NCBI GenBank assembly: GCA_964036275.1
Contig: OZ038434.1
Location: 1,014,560 to 1,078,559 of the forward strand
Source of the DNA: Litoditis marina
Taxonomy: Eukaryota; Nematoda; Chromadorea; Rhabditida; Rhabditidae
Reading direction: 5' to 3'
DNA length: 64,000 bases
A program made the translations under genes and the position numbers. Below the pieces are notes generated by a model that did no database searches, was not told the origin of the DNA, and saw nothing but the letters and a program-made list of their open reading frames with translations. Shown piece after piece: positions 33,375 through 45,676 of this stretch (positions are counted from its first letter, which is position 1; the number at the start of each line of letters is the position of its first letter).

Positions 33375-36300
33375 ATGGTGAGAAAAGCTGGTCGTTCCCC
33401 TGTGGTTGAGGCGGTGCTCGCAGATGATGTGATGCCGTCCCCGGTAAGTTTTCATTCACTTTATTTTAGTAGATGTTGTTTTGAGGGTTTATCGCCCACT
33501 CACAGCAAAAGTACATCCATCCCGGTCACTGCGTATTCCGTATATTTCACAGTTATTTAGTTGACTAGCGTTGTGTTTATTCTATTCTACGTTGCTGCGC
33601 ATATTCTCGATCGAAAAGTCAGCGGGAGGCTAAAATTTTGACAGTATGAAATTCACTCTCTGGCTTTTTGCCGTGTTTCTCATGTTTTGACCTATCGGGA
33701 GGGACATTCGGTTTTCAGGTTGAGGAGTGGACTTGTGAAGACGTTCGACAATGGTTCGTTTCTGCCGGATTCTCACATTACGCGGGTGTATTCGCTGACG
33801 AACACAAGGTAACGATGAGTCAGTTGTTTAGCTAGAGCAAAAGTGAAGATTGAAATTTCAGCTGTCACATCACATATGAAGTTTTGATTTTGCCAAGAAT
33901 ACACTGGGATGTAATAACATCAACATATAGACGTTTTGTACGTGCAAGTGTTCGATTTCAAGCGAATATAGCCCGAGACTTCTCTGTGCACCAGTCGGCC
34001 AATTCGGAACAAGATGTTCGTCAATGTGTAATTCGGCAAAGAAGCCTCATGCCTTCTATTTAATATTATTTTTATAAAATGTAAATATCGAGAGATAGAT
34101 AGATAATAACAGAATTAGTCGATTGTCGACTTTTGTTCAGATTGACGGTTCGACACTTCTGCTGCTTCAAGAGGCCGATCTACGAGAGCCACCTCTTCAG
34201 ATGAAATGTCTCGGAGACTTGAAGAGATTGGGACGCAAACTGGAGTATTTGCGCAAGGTTGGCTCGTTTTCTGTGATCGAAATTACATTTTGCAAATTTC
34301 TATGCCACATAATCGAATACATGGCTTTCTTCTTAGTTGTTTTTGCGGCTTTGTTGATTGTTAGTTGGTGGAGTAGGCAGTACGGACATTTAACCGCTCG
34401 CCTGAACTCACCGTTCACGTGTCAATATTTGATTACTGTATTCATTTAAGAAATATTATCTTCGGAAAACGTTAAACTGTGTTCTTGGTGGAAGAGTTTT
34501 TGATATTTTGAAAGGGAATGATGAAGTCATGAAGTGAACGTGTTTTCGTGACAAAAGTTATATTTCCTACAGACCAGCATTTCTTCCCGGAAGACCTCTG
34601 ATTGCGTGGATGACAAGTTACTTTTAGTCGAGTATAATCGGCGGAAAAAGTTGTCCATTTCCGGAGAAGACGTATTTGTCACCACCAAACAGAACGCCAT
34701 TGTCACGTAAGTTCTCTCTCATTTACTAATTGCTTGGCTCACTTGAGAATCTCAAGTTGAGATTGTCGATAGATTGTAGTATTGCAGAAGGACGATTATG
34801 TGGTCCAATCGCAACGCTTCAGTCCTTTAAACTGCAATACATTTTTCAATTGCAGTTTAAAGGACCGTTGACACGGGATTGGTCCACTTAATCGTCCTAT
34901 TTTAACTTTAATAGAACCAACAAAAAAATCCTCCCTTCTTACAAGGATTATGGGGAACCCCCTTTCATATGGGTTATTTGTGGTGGAAAAGTCACACATT
35001 AATTGTGCTACACTGTTCACTGTTGGTTTTACTGCCGACACGCTACTACTGATTATGAATGATTGCAGGGAGGATGAAATTGTGGATACCTTCTCGAATG
35101 CTGGTGAGATCCAATCGGTTCGACTTATCTCAAGAGATGAGGTTAGTTTTATTCTTTCCTATTTTCTATTCTTGTTCTGTTCATATTCCTAATCATAATT
35201 TCTCATTTGAATAACGCCTGTTGCAGTTGATACGTACAGTGGAGAGTCCAGACACTCCGGAGAAGAGTCTCATCAAGTTATTGATTGCCTTTCTCTATTG
35301 TCTCATGGCACTTCTCATCACCGCGTTTGTCATGGTTCTCGTGCATGATCGCGTTCCTGGTAAGTGGGCTTTCATTTGTCTCACAGCTGATATTCGTATG
35401 TTGGCCGTATTACTTTTACCCTTTTCAACACGAAGAGTTTGGTAAACGCGTTATTACTCTGGTCGACCTATGTAATTTTTAAAGAATCAATGCATCGGGC
35501 CTCGTGCTTAGTAAACATCATATAGCTAGTAAGGAAATGCGAATTTTATCGGTTTCACGTTTCGTTCAGAGTTTGTAATATCTTCCATTACACCACTACC
35601 TTTCAGACATGAAAACGTATCCCCCTCTGCCTGATATAGTGCTCGACAATCTCCCCCTCATTCCGTGGGCATTTGAAATGTGCGAATTGATTGGAGTTGC
35701 GCTGTGTTGTATCTGGTTCACTATCCTTCTTTTCCACAAACATAGGTATGTTAATTTGAAGAAGATAGCTGCACAGCAAAAGAGTAACATTGCTTGTCAT
35801 GAATGTGAATGTGAGTGAGTGAGAGAAGATGACCGTTCCAAATGAGGTCGCCTAACATAGTTTTGTACAGAGCGACGTAGGAGTCAGTCGCACACCAGTA
35901 ACGTCGTAAGGCGTGACTATTTTAGACGAAAGTAATTTGCCTTTGAACTAATTATGTGGAATTCCAAGTTTCGGGATTTCAATTAAAGGAGCCCTTTTTT
36001 TCAATAACTAGTGTTTTTCGGATAATCTGTTGGTATTTAGAGGTAGTAACACGAGTTTGGGCGTCCGCTCATTCTACCAAACAGTATCATCTGCTGCGAC
36101 ACAGTAGTAGGTGTTTAGTGTATTTAGCAGTGGGATGCTACATTCTTCTTTTGTTTGTAACATAAGATGATCACTGCTTGTTCTTTACATAACTGAAACG
36201 AGGGTGAACACAAATACATGGGGGCAATCTGACAATACTTTTGTTTTGCCGGTTACGACCCTGATGAGTTTCAATTGGGCTAGTATTCAACCCTTTCAGA

Positions 36301-39067
36301 GTGATAATAATGCGTCGTATGTTTTCTCTATTGGGAAGCGTATTTCTACTTCGCTGTGTCACCATGCTGATAACATCCTTGTCTGTGCCCGGAGTTCATT
36401 TGGAGTGCAGTGCAAAGGTGTGTGTCATTGTGAAAAGTCTCAGCTGGTGTATGTATTAATCCTACTAGAGATTGTTATTTGAAGTGGGACAGGTCCAGCA
36501 GACCACGGTGAATTCTATATCTAACCGGGTTTTTAGGTAACCTAACCCTTTTTGGTAACCTATTTTTCAGGTTACCTCAGTAGGTAACCGGTTGGTAACC
36601 TAAAATGAAAAACCGGTTACCTGTTTTTCTAACGCAAAACTTGATTTTTATCGTTACAAACTAAGCGGGGGGAAAATGTACAATCGCCCCCCACCCAACA
36701 ATCACCCCCCTCGTGGTACTATTACCCCCCACCTAATTGAAATCCTATAAAAATCGCGCGAAGGTGGGGGGTAATTGGTAAATGAGTGGGGGGGCATTGT
36801 ACATCTTCGACAATGAACAATCACCCCCCACAATTCCAAATGGGGGGTGATAGTACATACCCGGAACTGATGAACAATCACCCCCCACTAAACCCAAGCC
36901 TGCAGTAAATAAGCATGTTGTATAATCGCCCCCCAAAGGTGGGGGGCGATTGTAGTACGGGCCCTTTTCAACCCATTTCGACCAAGGTGGGGGGCAAATG
37001 TAAACTACTCCCCTAAGCGGATTTTAGTTCCAGGTTACTTCCAGGTTACCTAAAAGGTAACCTGAAAAAGAGGTTACCAAAAAAGGGTTAGGTTACCTAA
37101 AAACCCGGTTAGTTGTAGAATTGGCCGACCAGAACAAGTACTTTTTTTTACATTTACATAGGAGTGTCATTAAATATATTGTTTCTTGATTGGTCTCACG
37201 TCACATAGTTTCTAAAGACGGTATATGAAATATTCGACTATTCAAGTCTTCAGCATATGTATATGTGCATATTTCACGATTTTACTCAGGTGCTTTCAGA
37301 GTTACGGAAGTTTGTCTGAAAAGTTTGCGCAAGCTTTTCACATATGGTCAAAACTTGGAATGTCGATTCAGGTTTGTTGCGATGGTTCAGTTGGATTGGT
37401 TTATAAGATTATTTTCAACTTCTCTTGATTGGTTGACGCCGTAAAATTTCGATCAAATTTCGAAAGCAGCGGTATCAAACTACAAACATAGCGAAATAGG
37501 ACAACATACATCGTATATGCTTGTTTTTTTAAATGTAAACCTATATCTAATTTTAGGGGGTGCGTAGTTGTGGAGACTACATGTTCAGTGGACATACTAC
37601 CGCCATCACCCTTCTCAATCATTTCATTACTGAATGTGGGTGTATTTATGATTTCAACTCAATTTACCGTCATGCATCAGTTCTGTTTGGTTAACGTTTA
37701 TCGATTTATCTAAAATAATTATTTTAGTTTTAATATCTTCTCACTTTTCATAATTTCCAATCACTGCATATCGTTACGCTTTTTACCGCGTTTTGTTCTT
37801 TTTGAAAAGGGCTTTGTTGGAGGAAGTTAGTGCACGAACTAACGATGGATTTCCAACTGGTGTTTTCACTTTCGTTAAAGTCCAGCTTCAGCATATATGT
37901 TCTTTTATAGATACTCCACCCAGTTGGACTTCATTGCACACAAGTACTTGGGTCATGAACTTGTTCAGTATTTTCTTCATTTTGGCCGGTCACGAACACT
38001 ACTCTATTGACGTATTCATTGGTTAGTTGTTGTTTGTTATTTACACGATACAAATAAATAAAGTGGTGGTAAAGTAATTATTTTCAATTTTTCTGCATGG
38101 AAGGAAATAGTTGTTGGATCAGGTTGAGTTTCAAAGACGTTGTATTATATTATTTAAGATTTATATTTTATGATTGAAGATTATGCAAGTGCAAAGTTTT
38201 CTGTATTTTGAAATTCAATTCGTTACCATCTTTTTGGTAGTAAACATTTCCCAATGTTTATTGATTTTGGATGTGTTCCAGCGTTCTACATCTCATCTCG
38301 CATGTTCCTCTACTACCATGCACATGCCTATAATCATGCCAATCTCACGGCTACTGACAATAGAATTCGACTCTGGTTCCCACTAGGCTGGTTCTTTGAG
38401 GCTGGCAGCATTGGACAGGTACGAAACTCACACATTTTTCCTTATTTGATTGATTTAATACATTAAAATTAACTCGAATATATATATATATATACTGAAT
38501 TCTGAGAATCGGAGTCATGTTTCACTTTATGTCTAGTTACGTTAATACAGTTGTCAGTAATATCTGAACCTGTAGTCTCGTCCTGACCTCCACTGTTCCT
38601 AGAAATCTTATTGAAAGTTGATGCAGGAACAAGCTTCCCATTTGTTATGTTCATACGTTTGAGATGCGTCACCACAATTTGACTAGAAGCGCAATAAAAT
38701 ATCGAAGCAAGTAGCCTGAAATTCGGTATTGCAAATTTGCTTAAATAGCTTACAAGGCTATTTTAGCTTATTGGTGACGAGCACTATTGTGCATAGATGT
38801 GGTACCGTATATTGATGGGCGACTGTCACTAAGCTGAAAGAGTTCCAGTAGTTCTTTCCTGCAGTATCCGTATGTGTAGTATCTTTCTAGGTTCCGAATG
38901 AGTTTGAGATGCCACTTCGTCTTCGGATGCCGCGTTTCTGCCAGATTTCCAACAACAACAATAGTTTGATCAGCAACAATGCGAATCATTCTCCCTCTAG
39001 GGAGGCGAAGGAGAAAGATGCAAAGGCAAAGAAGAATGGAAACGGGCACAAGAAGAAGACCCATTAG
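33375..39067 (+). CDS. sphingomyelin synthase-related membrane enzyme with SAM domain
   Basis: Thirteen exons (33375-33443, 33719-33808, 34141-34257, 34573-34706, 35069-35141, 35227-35359, 35607-35745, 36300-36417, 37300-37371, 37557-37635, 37911-38021, 38282-38418, 38891-39067) give 482 aa. A SAM domain (residues ~24-90, [19 protein letters not shown]) precedes a multi-pass membrane region starting at ~residue 190. The catalytic parts are [20 protein letters not shown] (His) and [13 protein letters not shown] (His, Asp), the H-H-D triad of the lipid phosphate phosphatase/phosphotransferase fold. VPGVHLEC is a family signature. The enzyme moves phosphocholine or phosphoethanolamine head groups to ceramide in Golgi, ER or plasma membrane. 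SAM domains occur in SMS1 and SAMD8; which of the two it matches best is not decided. The tail is basic and Asn/Lys-rich. Confidence 0.9.
34788..34898. repeat. ~111-bp hairpin MITE, copy 2 (sphingomyelin synthase intron 4)
   Basis: Second copy of the element at 20783-20895, starting AAGGACGATTATGTGGTCCA and ending TGGTCCACTTAATCGTCCT. Inner arms around CAATACATTTTTCAATTG are conserved. Confidence 0.8.
36511..37122. repeat. GGTAACC-rich inverted-repeat element, split by a nested insertion
   Basis: The left end AATTCTATATCTAACCGGG and the right end CCCGGTTAGTTGTAGAATT are inverted copies, followed inward by several GGTTACC/GGTAACC words. The same element without the nested insert is at 57462-57702. 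Located in intron 8 of the sphingomyelin synthase gene. Confidence 0.75.
36669..37012. repeat. 344-bp G-tract element nested in the GGTAACC element
   Basis: It begins GGGGAAAATGTACAATCGCC and ends with the inverted version (GGGGGGCAAATGTAAACTAC then TCCC). The interior holds many CCCCCCAC and GTGGGGGG blocks joined to TGTAC or ATTG. CTAAGCGG occurs at 36661-36668 and 37013-37020, an 8-bp target duplication that is single in the uninterrupted related element. Confidence 0.7.
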
Positions 39068-40298
39068 ACAACGTGCACTGACTATTTAGATGAAAATACC
39101 GCTCTAATCACAACTAATTAGATATTCTTCGCGTTCTTAGACGAAAAATGAACGTGTGCCATATTTCCCCACTGATTGCTTAATCTTCACTCTGTACCAT
39201 CGTGTTATAGCTCTATTTTTAAGGTTGAATTTTGTTCATCATGAAAACTAGTCTGCTCTTGCTCCATCATATCGCTTTTGACCCTCCTGTTGTTATGTGT
39301 TGTGATAAGTGTCATTGGTCGTATCATCTCTGTAATGCTCATCTTTTTTGTTATCTCATCTCTGCGAAGTCTTGGTAGTTTTCCAAAGTTGACCATATTA
39401 TTATGATTTTAACTATTGGAAAAGCAACAAAAGACTCGTTGATATATACCTTGATAAATACCTTGACATCAAGTTCAATTGAACTTCGAAAACAAGGAGG
39501 TTTTAAACATCAGAGAAATTGCTCGCATGTTTGTAACCAAATCTCTAATCTATCATTCCATGTACCGTTGACTCTTTCTTAGGCTCAATTCTTGCTCGAT
39601 ATATGAAATATGCTTTATTCATCAATTAGGTTTCCGGTTAAATTCTCAAGGAGAGTAGATTTGAGTCCTATGTACCGCTGATTACTACTTCTAACCAAAT
39701 TTAGTAAAGATGTTTTGTTAACTTCTAATACCATTCTAATACCTCATCATTTCGATGTTCGTTTCTGTAGTTGCGGTAAGTTGTCTTGTGCATTTGTCAT
39801 TAGAGTTATATATTGGTCGTGTTACTGATTGATGTCACTGACCCGTCATAATCAAAATGGCTCATTACAGTGTATCCTTTGTGTAATTTATAATAACATG
39901 CATGGTGATAATTCCACGGTTTTTTTGCCGAGTTGAAAGTTTAGGAGTAGATTAGAGTTTTTCAGACCTTATTTTACCTCAATAAATATGTTGATCTTAT
40001 TTTTGTTGTGCTTCGCGATACAGCTGTCAGGTACAGAACAGTATTTTTCCTATGTATATTTTCACTTCGCGTATATGTCGTGGTGGAATATTATTTTAAG
40101 GGAACGTATCCACTAAAATTGAAGAATGTTTTCAATTAGGAGGTTCACTGTGCCATCAATATTTTCCACCATTCTCACTTACCAAAACACAAATGCGCCA
40201 CTGAAAGTATACTATAGTATATAAATGCATCCCAGTTTATTGTATTTAACAAGCTGTTCAACTAGTATGTTGGCTACTATTGACAGAGGTGTGTTTCA
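39068..40298. other. 3' flank of sphingomyelin synthase and 5' flank of the next gene
   Basis: No exon seen on either strand. AT-rich with scattered AATAAA-like words near 39980. Presumably 3' UTR followed by promoter. Confidence 0.4.
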
Positions 40299-40305
40299 GG
40301 GCGAA

Positions 40306-42696
40306 ATGAGTCGTGATCAGATGTCCTCCCTTTCCCCTGCCCGCACGCTTTCGGAGAAAGACGAGAATCACATTGTGAGTTATGCCTCTCGGGGAATAGT
40401 AAAGGGACGAATGGAGCTGGTGAAAAGTCACTTGGTGCTGCGGCATCCTTTGCTAGCCAAAAACGTTTTCATGATACTACTAGGGACTGTAGTCATGTTA
40501 GTAGTTCTAATTATGCGTTTACCTTTCATTATTTTGTCAAGCCCTCGCCACCTTCATTTCTCATTCCCTTTTCTATTGATCATGACTCTCTTTATTGGTC
40601 GATTCCATATAGAAATAGATCTTGAAATTCGGCGGATTTTCCTTTTTCCGGAAATTATAGTGAATAGTCAGTGAAATAATAGTGGAAAGTGTGCCTCCTC
40701 TCCTTAAACTACTCGCATTACAGACGGACGTAGATAGTTGCTCCGATTCATTGGTGGAGACACGGCAGAAACGCAAATCGAAACCTCGCAAGTCGAACTA
40801 TAGTCCCGAACCAGCCGCCACCGCATCTGGAAAAGCCACACAGCCGGCTGCAAAGAAGATCAAGGTTTGTTGGGGGGAGAGAGAGGGATAGTGAGAGATT
40901 GATAAAAACCTATACTATGATAAGGCTTATGTTAATGTACCATTAATGTCTTATACGCTTAAGCACTATTACATGACGAAGTATAATTATAATTCTTGAC
41001 GCATTTCAGACTTCACATGATCCTTCCACCAACCGTAACCAAGTTGTCTCCGCAACACGGGAGAAAAGTGCTCCACTAATACCAATTGGTAGGAAGGAAG
41101 AAAAACTAACAACTACGCCGCCTACTAAACCGAAGGTGTTTTCCATATTTCTGTTTTATCAAAAAATACGGAGAAACTATCTACGCTTATCCGTTCTTCA
41201 TGAAACACTCCGTCGGACCTTCAGTCTTAGTGTGAATAATTTCGTTCATAATAGTTAGCAATTTCTGTACGTCCTTTCATCATTCACTTGTAGACTGGTT
41301 CTACCACCAACCTGGTGCCTCTATTCCATCTGTTTCCTACTGTAGCCAAGAATGGACAATTGATGTATCCGACGGAGGATAGACCTATCACCGATGACGA
41401 GGTTCGTCTGTTTTCTCTGTTGTCAAGACTGTGTGGAATGTCAACAAGTACAGTCTACATGGATGATCAGTATTCTTTTGAAGATATTTGTGGCTGTGAG
41501 GGTGGAAAGCTCAGTTGGGCTGCGTCCATTTTCGTAAAAAGAATTTTAGCTTGTAGGTATCTTTGCATGATCTCGATAGTTCTGTTATTTTACAGTAATA
41601 GGACAGAACGCGAGAATTAGTCCTGTCTCACGTGCCTTTCCCGCTCCTCACTGACATATTGATCTTTTGTTGTTCGGACCAACCGCGCTTCGGTATTTTG
41701 CAGCCGTTTTCCTATTGAAGGTAGCTCAACTGTCGTTGGCTGACTTCTATTGACTATCATGTTTTATTACTACAATGAAATCAACTCAAAATAATTTTAA
41801 ATAGGGTGCATTTTTGTGTGTCAATAGCGCTTCTTCCAGCTGCATCTCTGCCTGACGCGATTCATTTTCACAAAGTGGAAATCAGCTGAGATAATCCCCG
41901 ACGACGTTGTCACTAAGGGCGGTCCACAGTGGTTGAAAACACTCGATGCCTCTCAGGTATTATAAAAGCTCGGGGAAATACAGGCATCAACGGTTTTTGG
42001 CTCACGTTGTGTTTGTAGTTTGATTCTTGTGAATTTTGCGCTTAGTTCAAGTATACCGATGCTTGGTTGATGAACTGAGTGCAAGTTTATGGTTTGTGGC
42101 ATCCGTGATTATATTGTGTTTTTTCGAAACCAAGCCCGAAAGATCCGAGAGCATACACCGCCAAGGCCCCTCATAAAGGGGGAGGCGCGAACAAATCCTT
42201 GTAAAAAGTAGGGGTCGCGAGCTGTTAACTAACAAATTTCATTCAAAATCCGCTATATAATCTCACGGAAACTCCCTTGGTCCTTGGCGGTGTATGTTCG
42301 AGAACTTCATTGTGTTCTTGAATTTGCTCCCCGCGGGCAATCGGGGTCAAATTCCGAAAATTCATGATATTTAGGCGGGATTCCCGATGTGGTGTGTTTC
42401 TAATCATAAGTTCGGTGGCGCCCAAGTTTGTGACACTAGTAATATCAGCCAGATGATTGCAGATTCTCCGTTGTTTGACCATCCTTCGTCATCAGGGACT
42501 GGTTGTACGGAAAGACATAGTTTTAAACGGCAACTGTGGAAAAGACAGAATTGTCCATTTGAAAAAAGAGTGGAAAGACGTGGCTGCACCGGTTAGTCTG
42601 TCTGTACTACTGTTGGAATTACGAATAAAGTTGAAAGATCTTTCCTGTTCCCAGAAGTTTTCAGAGCAAATCAGGTGGAAAAATGGGTTTATATGA
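40306..42696 (+). CDS. unrecognised nuclear-type protein with basic N-terminus and possible winged-helix C-terminus
   Basis: Seven exons (40306-40374, 40724-40864, 41010-41135, 41294-41533, 41840-41956, 42463-42591, 42655-42696) join in frame to 287 aa. The first exon could instead end at 40434 in the same phase. A TTTCAG acceptor ends 6 bases before the ATG. The first ~110 residues are disordered and basic (KRKSKPRKSNYSPEP resembles a nuclear localisation signal). The rest is folded-looking: LVPLFHLFPTVAKNG, a helical region with ITDDEVRLFSLLSRLCGMS, FIFTKWKSAEIIPDDVV, and RCLTILRHQGLVVRKDIV then GKDRIVHLKKEW, which reads like a helix-wing motif. I cannot assign a family. A chromatin or DNA-binding role is a guess from composition. 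Confidence 0.55.
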
Positions 42697-43278
42697 GATA
42701 TATCAAGGAAGTTGCAGAGGAATCAAACTCTCAGTACTAGAGGCTGCCTCTGCTGTTTTGATCTCATTCGTGATGTTTTATAGTAAGCCTTATTTGCATA
42801 TCGACACTCAAGAAAGAATTTGTTTGTTTTAATTTAAATCTCAGATTTACAGTTGGTTTTAAGGATCGAGAGATCGTGGATCGATTGTACGGTTTGAGTG
42901 TCTTCTAATCAACAGAATAGGATGGAAAGGGAAATATCGCGTATGTTCTGATCTCACTCTTCCACAGGTCTCTACTTATATTTCAAATATATCTCGCTAT
43001 CTTGGTCATTTGTTCGCTAGCTCATCATTCCCGGTTATAATATATTTTATCTCAACATTCCTCCATTGATAAAACTATTGTTGTGTCTCAGGGAATCAAT
43101 TAACCATCTCCTGTTTTCTTCTGACTGCCCCAGGGATTCAGTTTGTCATTGCTGCCCGGTGCCAGTGTTTGTAATGGGATATTCTGAGCTAACGTATGGT
43201 ACATTGTTCAGTTCATTGGTGAATCTTCACCACCCATTTGCTAATATTATCAAATCACAATCTCTTATTTCAGTTGTA

Positions 43279-43284
43279 AATAAA
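43279..43284 (+). terminator. polyadenylation signal
   Basis: AATAAA in GTTGTAAATAAAGTATTC, 583 bases after the stop of the unrecognised gene, and before the convergent dehydratase gene. Confidence 0.4.
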
Positions 43285-43695
43285 GTATTCATATAAGAAA
43301 CGAAATTTACAACAGACAAACATTTGAAATACCACAATTTGACAATGAAACATGCACACTGGTTCTATATATTCTCATTTAAAAGATCACTGAAAGCAAA
43401 ACTACATATTTCAAAAAATCAGTAAACGAAAGAATTACAGAATTGGCTAATATGTGTTCTACCTGTGCAGATTCCTTACAATACCCAGATAATAAATAAT
43501 AGGACAGCTTGTTCATATCACATATTCACCCGTCTCAACATTCGTACCTTCTTGGAAATCCGTTATTGCACTATCTACTGACATTTTCAAGTAAAATAAG
43601 TCGGTTTTCATTCGGAATGTTGTTGATGGTGTGAATGTATGATATGTGGGTTAGGTATATGTTATCGGTATATTTGAAGCAACCAGTCGAGAATC

Positions 43696-45665
43696 TTATC
43701 CTTGGACACGGGGAGTAGCCCTGCTCTTGTCGTTCCGATGTTGCTTCACGTAGTACTCGATGGTCTGCATCAGACCCTCGTCGAATGGTGTCGTGCATTG
43801 CCACCCCATCGCCTTGAATCCCCATTACAATTATAACATATTCCCCATAATAAACAAGTTATTGTTATAAGCAAGCTATTGACTGTATTACGCTCCTAAT
43901 CACTTTAATCGTGGTTGTTCACAGAACGATACTAATCCACATCACACTGCTTTTTCACTGCGAGAGGCATCGGTGCGTAGTATAATACGTGGAAGGAACC
44001 TCGTCATTCTCCATTCTGAGATATTGTAAGTGATATTCAACTGAACGTTCAGTTCATTCAAGCGGGAATCTGTTCGTGTCATTTTCCATCCCCTTGTACT
44101 CACCTCCTTGATCTTGGAGAAGTCTATGTAATACCGTCGGTCGTGGTATGGTCGGTCCGGGATAGGCAAGAACGTGGGTGGCGTGTCGTCTCTGAAATGA
44201 GATCAGGTTCACCTCGAACCCGCCTGGTTCACATTATTCCCCGGTCTCTTTTCGGAAGAGTTACTTGTCACTAACCTCTGTTGTAGTTTGTTGACGATTG
44301 AGTGTATCTTCCGCGTGAGGTCGATGTTGGTCATCTCGAAATCCGTGCCAATGTTGTAGACTTGTCCTAACTTTCCTTCCTGCGCTACACGTCGAATTGC
44401 CTCGGAGCAGTCCGCTACGTACATCCAACTTCTGAAGTGGCGGCACTTGAGTAATTTTCTGATTACGAGAGTAGTTCAAAGAATGGTGACAGTTTACCTT
44501 GTGTGCAGGCCGTCGCCCATGAGCGGATAGGGTTTTCCCTCCAGAGCCAGCTTTGTGAACTTTGGGATGAGTTTTGAGCCAGCTTGTCGGGGACCATAGA
44601 CGTTGTTCATCCGCACCATCACATATGGGAGTTTGTAGGAATGCTGTAATTGAATGTTTTCATACTTTCTATTTTCCAAGTTATCTCATACCATTCTGTG
44701 TAAAACCTGCGAAAACAAAGTTAAACTAACCCAATATGAGCGAATGATCATTTCACAAGCCGCTTTGCTGGCAGCATATGGGTTGGTTGGATTAGGCAGG
44801 GATGTCTCAGTTTTCGGAGAGTTGTCAGCGAAGGAGTCTCCATATACCTCATCTGAATCGGAATTATCACACGTTTTCAGCTAAACGCCGGTCGTCCAAA
44901 GGAACTGAATCAAAACTTGGGATAAAAACGCAGAGAAACGTGAGACGCCCACCTGTACTGATGTGCACTAATCGTTTCACTCCTTTGTAGTTTCTATTGG
45001 CTAGGCTCTCCAAGAGGGTGGTTGTAGATAAAATATTATCCTGAATAGTTCCGACACGATCCGAGTAGGATTCGTCCACATGGGTGATAGCAGCGAAGTG
45101 GATGACCATATCTACCTAAATTAGAGTATTTCTTTCCGGGGTACTACATACTTGTTAGCGTTTGAATAATCTACTACTGTTCGTATATACTGTACAATCG
45201 CCATTTGTGTTTGGGGTGAATGTTGATCGTTGTATATCTTAGAAGGTTTAGAGCCCAGAAAAGGATGTTTACCGAGAACAACTCACGTTATGTTCACGTA
45301 GACATTTGTCCAGAGTTTCTTGGTCTTCTAGCCTTGCCTCCACAAATTCGTATCTGTCTGAGTTCCTAATTTTGTCGATGATGTGCGACGGGGATGCGCC
45401 GAATGCAAGTTTGTCATAGTTTACGATTCTGAAATATCCTAGATTTCTGAAAGAATTTTTGCTTCGACGCATCTTACTGCTTTTCATCGAAGCTATTAAG
45501 ATTTCTCATCACCTGATGACTTGCGAGGTTTATTAATAACGGAGGTTTTCGAACTCACTTTGTGTTTTTCCAGGATTCAAAAGTGTAGTTAATGAAATTG
45601 GATCCAATAAAGCCACAGCCGCCAGTGATCAGTACACAACTTGGCTCTTCCAAGTTCTCGATCAT
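43696..45665 (-). CDS. dTDP-glucose 4,6-dehydratase (TGDS/RmlB-like)
   Basis: Eight minus-strand exons (45665-45559, 45428-45297, 45115-44953, 44852-44731, 44643-44498, 44432-44276, 44191-44104, 43812-43696) give 343 aa, the normal length for the family. It is a short-chain dehydrogenase/reductase of the extended type that turns dTDP-glucose into dTDP-4-keto-6-deoxyglucose, the first committed step to dTDP-rhamnose. Motifs: LITGGCGFIGSNF (NAD binding, ~11-23), VIHFAAITHVDESY (~85), STDEVYGD with the catalytic Asp-Glu pair (~133), NPYAASKAACE (YxxxK, ~158-168), VRMNNVYGPRQ, and MYVADCSEAI. The last exon's acceptor (GATTCAAG) lacks a good pyrimidine tract. TTATTCCAG ends 8 bases before the ATG. 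In C. elegans the homologue RML-2 serves cuticle-related rhamnose synthesis; that role here is by analogy. Confidence 0.9.
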
Positions 45666-45676
45666 TATTCGATCTG

